Shown one piece after another: positions 35,923 through 44,750 of a stretch of DNA of 64,000 nt (position 1 is the first letter of the stretch; each line of letters starts with the position of its first letter). This DNA is from Streptomyces flaveolus (lineage in GTDB: Bacteria; Actinomycetota; Actinomycetes; Streptomycetales; Streptomycetaceae). Under the pieces are notes generated by a model. It saw nothing but the letters and a program-made list of their open reading frames with translations. It was not told where the DNA came from and did not search any database. The stretch covers positions 186,001 to 250,000 of the forward strand of contig NZ_JNWV01000006.1 in assembly GCF_000716535.1 (NCBI RefSeq). The letters are read 5' to 3'. Made by a program: the position numbers and the translations under genes.

Positions 35923-36125
35923 TATCTCCCTGCCATGGACACTTGGCAAGAGTCACTCTGAAAATTGCAGAGTGCTGTGTGACGCGGTCAGGCCTCGTGG
36001 CAGACTGCTTGCAACAGCACGTCGCGCGGCGCCAATTGGAGTCGTCGGAGGTCCGGCCCGGTCTTCGAATGAATCTTCGAATGGCGCCGCAGGGCTGTCA
36101 GGAAACTTTCGGTGGAGGTGGGAGC

Positions 36126-36986
36126 GTGAGCGAACCGCGGTCCGCGCCGACGGTGGGCCAGGTGGTCCTCGGCCGGCGCCTGCTGGACCTGCGGGAACGC
36201 GCCGGACTGAAGCGCGAGGAGGCCGCCCGCGTCCTCCGCGTCGCCCCCGCGACCGTCCGCCGCATGGAGATGGCCGAGGTCTCCCTCAAAATCCCGTACC
36301 TCCAACTGCTGCTGAAGGCCTACGGCGTTCCCGACGACGAGGCCGAGGTCTTCGTCCAACTGGCCGAGGAGGCCAACAAACCCGGCTGGTGGCAGCGGTT
36401 CCACGACATCCTGCCGGGCTGGTTCTCGATGTACGTCAGCCTGGAGGGCGCGGCCAGCCTCATCCGCTCCTACGAACCGCACTTCGTCCCCGGCCTGCTC
36501 CAGACCGAGGACTACGCGCGCGGGGTGCTGAAGTCCGGTGCCGTCGGCGAGACGAGCCCCGAGGACATCGAGCGGCATGTCGCGCTGCGCATGCAACGCC
36601 AGCAACTGCTCACCCGTCCCGACGCCCCCCGGTTCTGGGTGGTGATGGACGAGACCGTCCTGCGCCGCCCGGTGGGCGGCCCGGAGGTGATGCGCGCGCA
36701 GATCGACAAGTTGCTCGAGGCCACGAAGCTGCCCCATGTGACGCTCCAGGTCGCCCCGTTCGCCAACGGGCCGCACCCGGGGACCTACGGGCCCTTCGTG
36801 CTGTTCCGATTTGCCATGTCAGAACTGCCGGACATGGTCTACAGCGAGTACCTGACCGGCGCCGTCTACCTGGACGCGCGCACCGAGGTGGCGACCCACC
36901 TGGAGGTCATGGACCGCATGGCGGCGCAGGCCGCTACGGCACAACGCACGAAGGAGATCCTCCGGGATCTCCGCAAGGAGCTGTGA
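36126..36986 (+). CDS. XRE-type HTH regulator with DUF5753 (Scr1-like) domain
   Basis: 286 aa. Helix-turn-helix at about 12-68 ('LGRRLLDLRERAGLKREEAA', 'LRVAPATVRRMEM'), then the DUF5753 domain: 'IRSYEPHFVPGLLQTEDYAR', 'RQQLLTRPDAPRFWVVMDET', 'ATKLPHVTLQVAPFANGPHP', ending in a helical tail. Streptomyces has dozens of such WhiJ-like regulators, usually next to a DUF397 partner and often an anti-sigma-like ATPase, as here. The GTG at 36126 follows GGAGGTGGGAGC. It abuts the DUF397 gene without a gap. Confidence 0.9.
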   Translation: MSEPRSAPTVGQVVLGRRLLDLRERAGLKREEAARVLRVAPATVRRMEMAEVSLKIPYLQLLLKAYGVPDDEAEVFVQLAEEANKPGWWQRFHDILPGWFSMYVSLEGAASLIRSYEPHFVPGLLQTEDYARGVLKSGAVGETSPEDIERHVALRMQRQQLLTRPDAPRFWVVMDETVLRRPVGGPEVMRAQIDKLLEATKLPHVTLQVAPFANGPHPGTYGPFVLFRFAMSELPDMVYSEYLTGAVYLDARTEVATHLEVMDRMAAQAATAQRTKEILRDLRKEL

Positions 36987-37241
36987 ATGGATCGCATCAA
37001 GCCGCGCGGACGCGTCTACAACGGCATGCCCGCGCGGGAGCTGGGCAGCGAGGGGTGGCACAAGCCCTGGAGCGGCGGCAACGGCGGAAACTGCCTGGAG
37101 GCGATGAAGCTGGCCGACGGACGGATCGCCGTACGCCAGTCGACCGACCCGGACGGGCCGGCCCTGATCTACACGACCGACGAGATGACGGCGTTCATAG
37201 AGGGTGCCAAGGCGGGGGAGGCCGATTTCCTGCTGTCCTGA
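36987..37241 (+). CDS. DUF397 domain protein
   Basis: 84 aa starting at the base after the HTH gene's stop codon. Family signature: 'WHKPWSGGNGGNCLEAMKLA', 'GRIAVRQSTDPDGPALIYT', 'EMTAFIEGAKAGEADFLL'. DUF397 proteins are small antagonists or co-factors of the partner HTH regulators. Clearly co-transcribed with the regulator at 36126. Confidence 0.93.
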   Translation: MDRIKPRGRVYNGMPARELGSEGWHKPWSGGNGGNCLEAMKLADGRIAVRQSTDPDGPALIYTTDEMTAFIEGAKAGEADFLLS

Positions 37242-37327
37242 TTTCGGCGTGTGTTGTTTCTAACGCAAGTTCCTTACCGTGGTACCAAGTTGATCAATCA
37301 TCGCGTCCGACGCTTACGGAGTGCCGC

Positions 37328-38137
37328 ATGACAGGGCAGGACCCGACGGCCATCGAGATCGACACCAGCAAGCCGCATCCCGCCCGGATGTACGACTGGT
37401 ATCTCGGCGGCAAGGACAACTACCCCGTCGACGAGGCGATGGGCCGGCAGATGCTGGCCCTCGACCCCCGGGTGCCGGTGATGGCCCGGGTCAACCGTGC
37501 GTTCATGCACCGCGCCACGCGGTGGCTGGCCCAGCAGGGCGTACGGCAGTTCCTGGACATCGGCACCGGCATACCCACCGAGCCGAACCTGCACCAGGTC
37601 GCCCAGCGGACCGCGCCCGACGCCCGGGTCGTGTACTGCGACAACGACCCGATCGTGCTGGCCCACGCCGCGGCCCTGCTGCGCAGCACCCCGGAGGGCG
37701 TCACCGAGTACCTGCAGGCCGATGTCCGCGACCCGGACGCGATCATCGAGGGCGCCCGGCGCATCCTGGACCTGGACCGGCCGGTCGCCCTCTCCCTGGT
37801 CGCCCTGCTGCACTTCGTCCCGGACGAGGAAGGCGCGCACGCCCTCGTCTCCCGGCTGCTGTCCGCCCTGCCGTCCGGCAGCTACCTGATGATGACCCAC
37901 GCCACGGCCGACTTCACCCCCGAGGAGTCGGCGGCGGCCGTCGAGAAGCTCAAGGCCGCCGGCGTCACCCTCGCCCTGCGCTCGCGCGAGGAGTTCGCCC
38001 GTTTCTTCGCCGGCCTCGAACTGATCGACCCCGGCGTCGAGATCGTCCACAAGTGGCACCCCGAACTGGGCGAACCGGTCCCGGGCCAGGACGACGGCGT
38101 GATCCCGGGGTACGGGGCGGTGGCGCGCAAGCCGTAG
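37328..38137 (+). CDS. DUF574 family SAM-dependent methyltransferase
   Basis: 269 aa, of the actinobacterial methyltransferase family PF04672. Signature start 'PHPARMYDWYLGGKDNYPVD', motif I 'VRQFLDIGTGIPTEPNLHQV', 'VVYCDNDPIVLAHAAALL' and 'VALSLVALLHFVPDEEGA'. The substrate is unknown. It has its own promoter-like upstream region (37250-37327, locally AT-rich, with TTGATCAA), so it may not be in the HTH/DUF397 operon. It converges on the MocR-type gene. Confidence 0.9.
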   Translation: MTGQDPTAIEIDTSKPHPARMYDWYLGGKDNYPVDEAMGRQMLALDPRVPVMARVNRAFMHRATRWLAQQGVRQFLDIGTGIPTEPNLHQVAQRTAPDARVVYCDNDPIVLAHAAALLRSTPEGVTEYLQADVRDPDAIIEGARRILDLDRPVALSLVALLHFVPDEEGAHALVSRLLSALPSGSYLMMTHATADFTPEESAAAVEKLKAAGVTLALRSREEFARFFAGLELIDPGVEIVHKWHPELGEPVPGQDDGVIPGYGAVARKP

Positions 38138-38176
38138 GCCGGGATCCCCGCCCCGGCCCACCGCGCGGATCACCCC

Positions 38177-39616
38177 TCACCCGGGCGGCAGCACCCCGCA
38201 CAGCGCCTCCAGTGCGGCCCCGTAGGCGTGTTCGGCCGGGGCCGCGTACCCCACCACCAGGCCGTCACCGGCATCCGTCGGACTCCGCGGGTGCCGGAAC
38301 GCGGCGAGACCGTCGAGGGCGACGCCCTGCCACGCCGCGGCCTTCACCGTCGACCGCTCCGTGCCGGGCGGCAGCCGCAGCACCGCGTGCAGCCCGGCCG
38401 CGATGCCCGTCACCTCGACGCGCGGCGCCTGCTCGGCGAGCGCGGCGACCAGCCGGTCACGCCTGCGCCGGTACCGCTGCCGCATACGCCGCACATGACG
38501 GTCGTACGACCCACAGGCGACGAAGTCCGCGAGCGCGAGCTGGTCCAGCAGGCTCGCCCACGCCTCCCGCTCGCCCTTCGCCGCCAGCACCGGTTCCACG
38601 TACCGCCGCGGCAGGACCATCCAGCCCAGCCGCAGCGCCGGTGACAGGCTCTTGCTGACCGACCCGATGTGGATCACCCGCTCCGGGTCGAGCCCCTGCA
38701 ACGCGCCGACGGGCCGGCGGTCGTACCGGAACTCGCCGTCGTAGTCGTCCTCCAGCACCACCGCCCCCCGCGCGCGTGCCCAGTCGATCACCGCGGCCCG
38801 GCGCTCCGGGTGCAGCGGGCCACCGGTCGGGAACTGGTGCGCGGGCGTCAGCAGCACGGCCCGCTCGCGCCCGAGCGCGTCCACCCGCGCCCCGTGCTCG
38901 TCCAGGGGCAGCGCCACGGTGCGGACGCCCGCCGCGGCGAGCAGTTCCCGGTGGAACCCCAGCCCGTACGCCTCCACGCCCAGCGGACCGCGCAGCACCC
39001 CGCCCGCACCCGGTCCGCCCTGGGCGCCCCGGCCGAAGAGAAGCCGCAGCGCGTGCGCGAAACCCGAGCAGATCACGATCCGGTCCGGCTCGGTACGCAC
39101 CCCCCGGGCACGAGCCAGATAGTCCGTCAGCGTCTCGCGCAGCTCGCGGCGCCCGGCGGGATCGCCCGGCCCGAACGCCTCGCTCGGCGCCGCCTGCAGC
39201 GCCCGGCGGTACGAGGCCGCCCACGCCGCACGCGGAAAGGCCGACGCGTCCGGAGCCCCCTGCCGCAGGTCGTGCCGCGGCCCACGCGCGCGCAGAGGTG
39301 CCCTGACGGGCGTTCGCACGGTGTCCCGCAGCGGCTCGGCCCGCTCCGCCACCCGCGTCCCGGAACCCTGCCGGGCGGTCAGCCATCCCTCCGCGACCAG
39401 CTCGGCGTACGCGTCGGCCACCGTGTTGCGGGCCACCCCCAGGTCCGCGGCGAGCGACCGGTACGGCGGCAACCGGGTGCCCGGCGCCAGTCGCCCGCTG
39501 CGCACGGCCTCGCGCAGCGCACTGGTCAGCGCCACCCGCCGGCCACCCGGTCCCGACAGCTCCAGATGCAGATCCGCACCGATCCGCTCCGCGGAATTGA
39601 CCCACGATTCCGTCAT
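38177..39616 (-). CDS. MocR-type GntR/aminotransferase-fold transcriptional regulator
   Basis: 479 aa. N-terminal winged helix (about 20-90: 'REAVRSGRLAPGTRLPPYRS', 'GVARNTVADAYAELVAEGWL') fused to a fold-type I PLP aminotransferase domain. The PLP Lys is in 'HIGSVSKSLSPALRLGW', and 'VVLEDDYDGEFRYD' holds the pyridine-ring Asp. MocR proteins sense PLP or PLP adducts and control a divergent gene; here that is the AhpD-like gene 46 bp away. The very short shared gap carries both -10-like elements. Confidence 0.9.
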   Translation of the reverse strand: MTESWVNSAERIGADLHLELSGPGGRRVALTSALREAVRSGRLAPGTRLPPYRSLAADLGVARNTVADAYAELVAEGWLTARQGSGTRVAERAEPLRDTVRTPVRAPLRARGPRHDLRQGAPDASAFPRAAWAASYRRALQAAPSEAFGPGDPAGRRELRETLTDYLARARGVRTEPDRIVICSGFAHALRLLFGRGAQGGPGAGGVLRGPLGVEAYGLGFHRELLAAAGVRTVALPLDEHGARVDALGRERAVLLTPAHQFPTGGPLHPERRAAVIDWARARGAVVLEDDYDGEFRYDRRPVGALQGLDPERVIHIGSVSKSLSPALRLGWMVLPRRYVEPVLAAKGEREAWASLLDQLALADFVACGSYDRHVRRMRQRYRRRRDRLVAALAEQAPRVEVTGIAAGLHAVLRLPPGTERSTVKAAAWQGVALDGLAAFRHPRSPTDAGDGLVVGYAAPAEHAYGAALEALCGVLPPG

Positions 39617-39662
39617 GCAAATGCACCCTACAGTCGGTCTTTTCGGCCCCTAGGTTGAAGCC

Positions 39663-40226
39663 ATGACGACGAACACGACCACGACCACGACCACGACGAA
39701 TACGGCCACCGCGACCGCCGCCACCTCCACCGTCGACCTCCCGAACGGCATCGCCACGGCCGAGGCCACCCGCACCCGCCTGGACTTCGCGAAGGCCGCC
39801 CCGAAGGTGTTCCGGGCGATCGTCGGCTTCGACGCCGCCGCCCGCCAGGGCCTCGACCCGGCTCTGGTCGAACTGATCCAGATCCGTGCCTCCCATCTCA
39901 ACCACTGCGGCTACTGCCTGCACATGCACACCAACGACGCCCGCAAGGCCGGCGAGAACGAGGACCGGCTCCACATGGTCGCCGTCTGGCGCGAGGCCCG
40001 GCACTTCTTCACCCCGAAGGAACAGGCCGCCCTCGCCCTGACGGAGGCCGTGACCCTGGTCGCCGACGGCGGCGTACCCGATGCCGTCTACGCCGAGGCC
40101 GCCGCCCACTTCGAGGACCAGGAACTGGCCCACGTCCTCTCCCTGATCCTCACGATCAACACGTGGAACCGCGTGGCCCTGGCCACGGGAAAGGTCGCGG
40201 GCACGGACGAACGCGCCGCCGCCTGA
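39663..40226 (+). CDS. Carboxymuconolactone decarboxylase/AhpD-like peroxidase with Thr-rich N-terminus
   Basis: 187 aa. The AhpD/CMD core has the redox motif C82-G-Y-C85 in 'NHCGYCLHMH', with 'LVELIQIRASHLN' before and 'LILTINTWNRVALA' near the end. It probably reduces peroxides or alkyl hydroperoxides through the Cys pair. Residues 2-25 are an unusual Thr/Ala/Asn run encoded by a hexanucleotide ACGACC repeat (39665-39700). TAGGTT ends 6 bp before the ATG, so the mRNA is likely leaderless. Confidence 0.9.
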   Translation: MTTNTTTTTTTTNTATATAATSTVDLPNGIATAEATRTRLDFAKAAPKVFRAIVGFDAAARQGLDPALVELIQIRASHLNHCGYCLHMHTNDARKAGENEDRLHMVAVWREARHFFTPKEQAALALTEAVTLVADGGVPDAVYAEAAAHFEDQELAHVLSLILTINTWNRVALATGKVAGTDERAAA

Positions 40227-40298
40227 GGGCCGCTGCCACCGCTGCCCCGGACGTGCCCGCCCCGGCCCAGTCCCTGACGGGGTATCAGTCCAACGGGA

Positions 40299-41786
40299 TC
40301 AGACCACCATCGGCCGGTCCGTGGGCCGGATCGGGGCCGGGAGCCGGGAACTCCCCGTCAGATAGTGGTCCACGGCCGCCGCGACCGCCCGGCCCTCCGC
40401 TATCGCCCACACGATGAGCGACTGCCCGCGCGCCGCGTCTCCCGCGGCGAACACCCCTGGCGCGTTGGTCGCGAAACCGGCGTCCCTGGCGATCGTGCCG
40501 CGCGGCTGCAACGCCAGCCCGAGCTGCTCGATCAGACCGTCCTTCTGGTCCGGGCCGGAGAACCCGAGGGCGAGCAGCACCAGGTCGGCGGGGAGCGACC
40601 GATCGGTGCCCGGCACCGGAAGCCGCTGCTCGTCGACCTCCACCAGATGCAGTGACCGTACATTCCCCCTCTCGTCTCCCGTGAAGCGGAGCGTGGACGC
40701 CGCGAACAGCCGCGCGTCCGCGTCCGCCGCCGGTGCCGTACGCAGGTCCCGCGCCTCCTCGTGCGCGGCCGACAGCCGGTAGACCTTCGGGTACGTCGGC
40801 CACGGCTCGGCGTCCTCGTCGCGTTCGGAACCCGGCTGTGCGTAGATGTCCAGCTGGGTCACGGACGCGGCCCCCTCGCGCACCGCGGTGCCCAGACAGT
40901 CCGCCCCGGTGTCCCCACCGCCGACGATCACGACGTGCTTGCCGGCGGCCGACAGCGGCGATACCTCCAGATCCCCCTCACACACCCGATTGGCCAGCGG
41001 CAGATACACCATCGCCTGGTGTATCCCGTTCAACGCACGGCCCGGCACCGGAAGTTCCCGCCAAGCCGTCGCACCCGTGGCGATCACCACCGCGTCGTAC
41101 CGGGACCGCAGCTCGGCCGCCGGTACGTCCCGGCCGACCGCCGTCGACGTACGGAACTTCGTCCCCTCGGCCCGCATCTGCTCGATCCGCCGCTCCAGAT
41201 GCCGCTTCTCCATCTTGAACGCGGGGATGCCGTACCGCATCAGCCCGCCGATCCGGTCGTCCTTCTCGTACACCGCGACCGTGTGCCCCGCCCGGGTCAG
41301 CTGCTGTGCCGCGGCCAGCCCGGTGGGCCCGGAGCCGATGACGGCGACCGTCTTCCCGGACAGCCGCTCCGGCGGCCGGGGCGGGGTGAAACCCTCCTCC
41401 CACGCCCGGTCGGCGATCGCGCACTCGACGTTCTTGATGGTGACGGCCGGCTGGTTGATCGCCAGCACGCACCCCGCCTCGCACGGCGCCGGACACAGCC
41501 GCCCGGTGAACTCCGGGAAGTTGTTCGTGGCGTGCAGCCGGTCGCTCGCCGACCGCCAGTCCTCCCGCGCGACCAGGTCGTTCCAGTCGGGGATGAGATT
41601 GCCCAGCGGGCAGGCCTGGTGGCAGAACGGGACGCCACAGTCCATGCAGCGGTCGGCCTGCTTGCTGATGATGGGGAGCAGCGCGCCCGGGACGTACACC
41701 TCGTCCCAGTCCCGCACCCGCTGCTCGACGGGCCGCCGCGGCCACTCCTGGCGCGGCGTGGTCATGAACCCCTTGGGATCGGCCAT
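40299..41786 (-). CDS. gltD: Glutamate synthase small subunit (GltD-type)
   Basis: 495 aa flavin/iron-sulphur oxidoreductase that passes NADPH electrons to the large GltB subunit. N-terminal cysteine cluster 'RCMDCGVPFCHQACPLGN' and 'GRLCPAPCEAGCVLAINQ'; FAD motif 'VAVIGSGPTGLAAAQQL'; second nucleotide motif 'VVIVGGGDTGADCLGTA'; C-terminal 'GVFAAGDAARGQSLIVWAIA'. No gltB lies in this window, so it is an orphan copy, perhaps serving another partner. The ATG at 41786 gives the usual M-A-D-P-K-G-F start. Confidence 0.93.
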   Translation of the reverse strand: MADPKGFMTTPRQEWPRRPVEQRVRDWDEVYVPGALLPIISKQADRCMDCGVPFCHQACPLGNLIPDWNDLVAREDWRSASDRLHATNNFPEFTGRLCPAPCEAGCVLAINQPAVTIKNVECAIADRAWEEGFTPPRPPERLSGKTVAVIGSGPTGLAAAQQLTRAGHTVAVYEKDDRIGGLMRYGIPAFKMEKRHLERRIEQMRAEGTKFRTSTAVGRDVPAAELRSRYDAVVIATGATAWRELPVPGRALNGIHQAMVYLPLANRVCEGDLEVSPLSAAGKHVVIVGGGDTGADCLGTAVREGAASVTQLDIYAQPGSERDEDAEPWPTYPKVYRLSAAHEEARDLRTAPAADADARLFAASTLRFTGDERGNVRSLHLVEVDEQRLPVPGTDRSLPADLVLLALGFSGPDQKDGLIEQLGLALQPRGTIARDAGFATNAPGVFAAGDAARGQSLIVWAIAEGRAVAAAVDHYLTGSSRLPAPIRPTDRPMVV

Positions 41787-41940
41787 GGCGTCTTCCTCGC
41801 GTACGGGCACCGGAGGCACCGGGTGTACGAAGGGCCGTGCGTCATCGGGCGGCACTCTTCCGGCCACGATACGTCTCCGCCGACGCCCGCGCAGAGTGGC
41901 GGACAGCGCTTTCTCCCCGGGTCGCGCCACCGGGGGCGGC

Positions 41941-42420
41941 TCAGGCGAGGGCCACTATGTAGACCAAGGCAGCCGCGGCGGAGGCGACGGTCCGGACGTG
42001 GTTCCAGAACGTCCACTCGCGCACGTACTCGGGCCAGTACACGGCCGCCTCCGGCGCCCCCGGGGTGAGCCGGGCCAGCCGGTCGTTGCGGGGCACGTTC
42101 GCGACGATCGTCAGCCCGAACGCGCCGACCAGGTACAGCGCGCTGCCCAGCAGCAGCTCCACCTTCCCCTCGTCCGGCCACACCACGAACGTCACCACCG
42201 CGATCAGCGCGCTCAACGCCGCCGACCCGGCGAACACGGTCATGAAGGCCGGCCGTACCGCCGCGACGTTGATCGCGTTCATCGCCGCCACGCCCTGCGC
42301 GGGCGGCAGCGCCGCGAGCCCTCGCATCACGAAGGTCGAGAACCCGCAGAAGACACCGGCCACCAGCCCGGTCCCGAGAATGCCCATCACGACCAGCACG
42401 AAGAACGGCCCGCCGATCAT
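41941..42420 (-). CDS. DUF1772 (anthrone-oxygenase-like) membrane protein
   Basis: 159 aa, four transmembrane helices (about 1-28, 52-75, 82-100, 138-158). Family landmarks are 'VFCGFSTFVMRGLAALPPAQ', 'AMNAINVAAVRPAFM', 'NVPRNDRLA' and 'YVREWTFWNHVRT' with the conserved W-x-x-W-N-H-x-R. Cofactor-free anthrone oxygenases belong here; this protein's substrate is unknown. ATG 42420 preferred; ATG 42444 would add 8 residues. Confidence 0.85.
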   Translation of the reverse strand: MIGGPFFVLVVMGILGTGLVAGVFCGFSTFVMRGLAALPPAQGVAAMNAINVAAVRPAFMTVFAGSAALSALIAVVTFVVWPDEGKVELLLGSALYLVGAFGLTIVANVPRNDRLARLTPGAPEAAVYWPEYVREWTFWNHVRTVASAAAALVYIVALA

Positions 42421-42671
42421 CCCCACGCCCCCATTCCGTCCCATCCGGACCGCCGCCCGGCACCGACGTCACCTTTCACGCGCCACAGCACCCGTGCCCA
42501 CGGGAAGGGGCACCCCCTCTGGGGGAGGCACCCGGCCAGCGCGGGCAAGCGGTGCCCGCCCACAGCCGAGGCCCGCGGTGGCGCATACCCCGGGCGAGCC
42601 CTCGCTCACGCACGCCCCATCGGCCGCCCCCTCCGCATTCACGCCCTCCCCATTCACCCCCTTTGCATTCC

Positions 42672-43370
42672 TCAGCCGACGTCCTCCTCCCCACCCCCCT
42701 GCCACGCGCGCAGCACGTTTTCCACGGTCCCCGCGATCCGGCGCCGCGCCTCGTACCGCGGCACCCCGCTCATCAGGAGCTGGTCGTACGCCGTGTCCAC
42801 ATGTCGTACGCCCGCCACGACCGCCGAGATCACCGCGCCCTCGGTCAGCGCCCGCCCGGCCGCGCTGCGCCCCACCCGCCCACTGCCCCGCACCGACGCG
42901 TGGGCCGCGATGGCGCGGGCCCGCTCGGCCGGGCAACCGGGGAACAGCCGAAGGATCTCGGCCGCGAACGCCGCCGCGAACCGTTCGTCCTCCGCCGCCC
43001 GGCGCCGGGCGTCCCGCGCCCGCCGCCGACGCCGGGCCTCCGCGTCCGCCAGGCAGCGGGCCTCGGCCCGTGCCAGCGCGGCCTCCTCCACGAGCACGCC
43101 CTGGCGTTCGTAGCGGCTCTTGCGCCGGTTGAACCGCACGACCACCACTGACAGCGTGCTCTCCTCCCGTGACCTGCGGGTCAGGGCCGTGTCGCCGCGT
43201 GGCAGGAACACCAGATGGCCGAGGTCGGCGCAGTCCAGGCAGCGCGGTGCCCCGTCCTCCAGTACCAGCAGCGACAGCGGACCCCGCCGGCAACCGGCAC
43301 ACCGCTTGCGCTTCAGCGACTGGATGACCACAAGCCGACCGGGGGAGTGGGGAGTTGCGGGAAGCGCCAT
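42672..43370 (-). CDS. DUF2293 domain protein
   Basis: 232 aa. A zinc-knuckle-like 'KRCAGCRRGPLSLLVLEDG', then C-L-D-C (about 51-54), suggests four-Cys metal binding. A coiled Arg/Glu/Ala-rich helix (about 110-150) and the DUF2293 part 'AAEILRLFPGCPAERARAIA' plus 'VRHVDTAYDQLLMSGVPRYE' follow. Function unknown; the Cys pairs and basic helix suggest a nucleic-acid role (inference). Confidence 0.82.
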   Translation of the reverse strand: MALPATPHSPGRLVVIQSLKRKRCAGCRRGPLSLLVLEDGAPRCLDCADLGHLVFLPRGDTALTRRSREESTLSVVVVRFNRRKSRYERQGVLVEEAALARAEARCLADAEARRRRRARDARRRAAEDERFAAAFAAEILRLFPGCPAERARAIAAHASVRGSGRVGRSAAGRALTEGAVISAVVAGVRHVDTAYDQLLMSGVPRYEARRRIAGTVENVLRAWQGGGEEDVG

Positions 43371-43518
43371 ACGCGGTTCTTTCCCCGCGACCGCCCAGGC
43401 CTCCCACACCCGCCCACGCCGCTTCCCCGTCCGCCAGTTCCCTCCTCCGTACCTCCTCCAGGGTCACCTCCCGCACTTCCCCCGTACGCCTTCCTCCCTC
43501 TCCTTCCGCCCGCTGGAA

Positions 43519-44211
43519 CTACCCCTCCTCCCCCCGGAAGTTGAACACCGACACCCGCGTACGGTGCCGCACCGGTTCCTCGATCTCGTCGACCACCGCC
43601 ACCGCGAGATCCGCGTACGACAGCCACGGCTCAGGACCGTCGCCGGGCAGCCGCTCCCCGCCGATGCGGTACCGCCCCGTCCGGGTACCGCCGTGCTCCA
43701 GGTGCCCGGCGGGCGTCAGCATCACCCAGTCGACGGGTCCGTCCCCGCGCTCCCGCAGCCGGTGCAGGCCGGCCGTGTGCGCCAGCGCGAACGGCCGGAG
43801 CTCCGGCGGGAAAGCGACGGGGTCGTCCATCACCGGCCGCCCCTCCGCGCCGAGCAGGTTCGCCCCCAGACCCACCGCGACGAGCCGGCCGACGCCGGCC
43901 ACAGCGAGTCCGTCGAGCAGCGCGTCCGCCGCCTTCACGAAGAACTCGGGGTCGAGCGTGTCGAAGCCCTGCTCCGGCCCGCTGAACGGCGAGACGGCGT
44001 GCACGGCCCCGGTATGCCCGGCAGCGGTCCCGGTGACCGATCGGGGATCGGTGACATCGCCCCGTACGACCGTGACACCCTCCGCTTCGAGATCCGGGTA
44101 TCCCGCCGGATCCCGCACCACGGCCGTCACCGCGTACCCACGCGCACGTGCCTCGGCCGTCACCGCCCGCCCGGCCCTGCCCCCGGCACCGAAGACCACG
44201 ATCCCGCTCAT
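43519..44211 (-). CDS. NmrA/SDR-like NAD(P)-binding protein
   Basis: 230 aa. Rossmann start 'MSGIVVFGAGGRAGRAVTAE' with G-x-G-G-x-x-G, then 'AVVRDPAGYPDLEAEGVTVV', 'GDVTDPRSV', 'RLVAVGLGANLLG' and 'LSYADLAVAVVDEIE'. It resembles atypical SDRs that act as reductases or redox sensors. Divergent from an HxlR regulator that probably controls it; the two are paired in many streptomycetes. Confidence 0.87.
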   Translation of the reverse strand: MSGIVVFGAGGRAGRAVTAEARARGYAVTAVVRDPAGYPDLEAEGVTVVRGDVTDPRSVTGTAAGHTGAVHAVSPFSGPEQGFDTLDPEFFVKAADALLDGLAVAGVGRLVAVGLGANLLGAEGRPVMDDPVAFPPELRPFALAHTAGLHRLRERGDGPVDWVMLTPAGHLEHGGTRTGRYRIGGERLPGDGPEPWLSYADLAVAVVDEIEEPVRHRTRVSVFNFRGEEG

Positions 44212-44254
44212 CCCAACCTCCAAGTTCCCGCGCGGACGCCCGCGACGGACCAGG

Positions 44255-44303
44255 ACGTTAGGGACCGGACCCCCGGTTACCGCAACGGAATCGGCGCTAC
44301 CCT
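44255..44303. promoter_or_regulatory. Divergent control region between the NmrA-like gene and hxlR-type gene
   Basis: Plus strand: TACCCT (44298-44303) ends 6 bp before the hxlR-type ATG. Minus strand: TAACGT (44260-44255) serves the NmrA-like gene. Between them is GTTACCGCAAC (44276-44286), whose GTT/AAC arms are palindromic and which is a candidate HxlR site. Confidence 0.5.
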
Positions 44304-44309
44304 CGACGG

Positions 44310-44702
44310 ATGACCGACGTGACGGACCACGACCGTTCGGTGCCTCTCGATCCCGACATGTTCCACCCCCTCTGCCCGTCGTCCGCCATGCCCTTCCGGG
44401 TCGGCGACAAGTGGTCCGGCATGGTGATCCGCTGTCTCCAGGACGGGCCACGCCGTTTCGGTGAACTGCGGGTCCCGCTCCAGGCCGTCACACCCAAGGT
44501 CCTCAGCGAGACCCTGCGCGCCATGGAGTGCGACGGCCTGGTGACCCGTACCGCGTACGACGAGAATCCGCCCCGTGTCGAGTACGCCCTCACCCCCCTC
44601 GGTCGCACCCTGATCCCCCTTCTCGACGCCGCCCGCGCCTGGAGCGAAACCCACCTTCCCGCCCTGCTCGCGGCCCGCCGCGCGGCCGGACACCCCGCCT
44701 GA
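44310..44702 (+). CDS. HxlR-family winged-helix regulator
   Basis: 130 aa. HxlR signature 'VGDKWSGMVIRCLQDGPRRF', 'GELRVPLQAVTPKVLSETLR' and 'DGLVTRTAYDENPPRVEYAL' (the beta wing). A Cys at about 22 ('HPLCPSS') could serve redox or electrophile sensing as in related YodB/HypR proteins (inference). It probably controls itself and the divergent NAD(P)-binding gene. Confidence 0.92.
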   Translation: MTDVTDHDRSVPLDPDMFHPLCPSSAMPFRVGDKWSGMVIRCLQDGPRRFGELRVPLQAVTPKVLSETLRAMECDGLVTRTAYDENPPRVEYALTPLGRTLIPLLDAARAWSETHLPALLAARRAAGHPA

Positions 44703-44750
44703 CGCCGGCACCCGCGCCGCTCTTGCCCGCCGCCCGGCATCATTGGGCCT

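Noticed and set aside
35024..37300. Long plus-strand frame running into the DUF574 methyltransferase
   Set aside because: It overlaps the ATPase, HTH and DUF397 genes in wrong frames; the methyltransferase starts at 37328 with its own conserved N-terminus.
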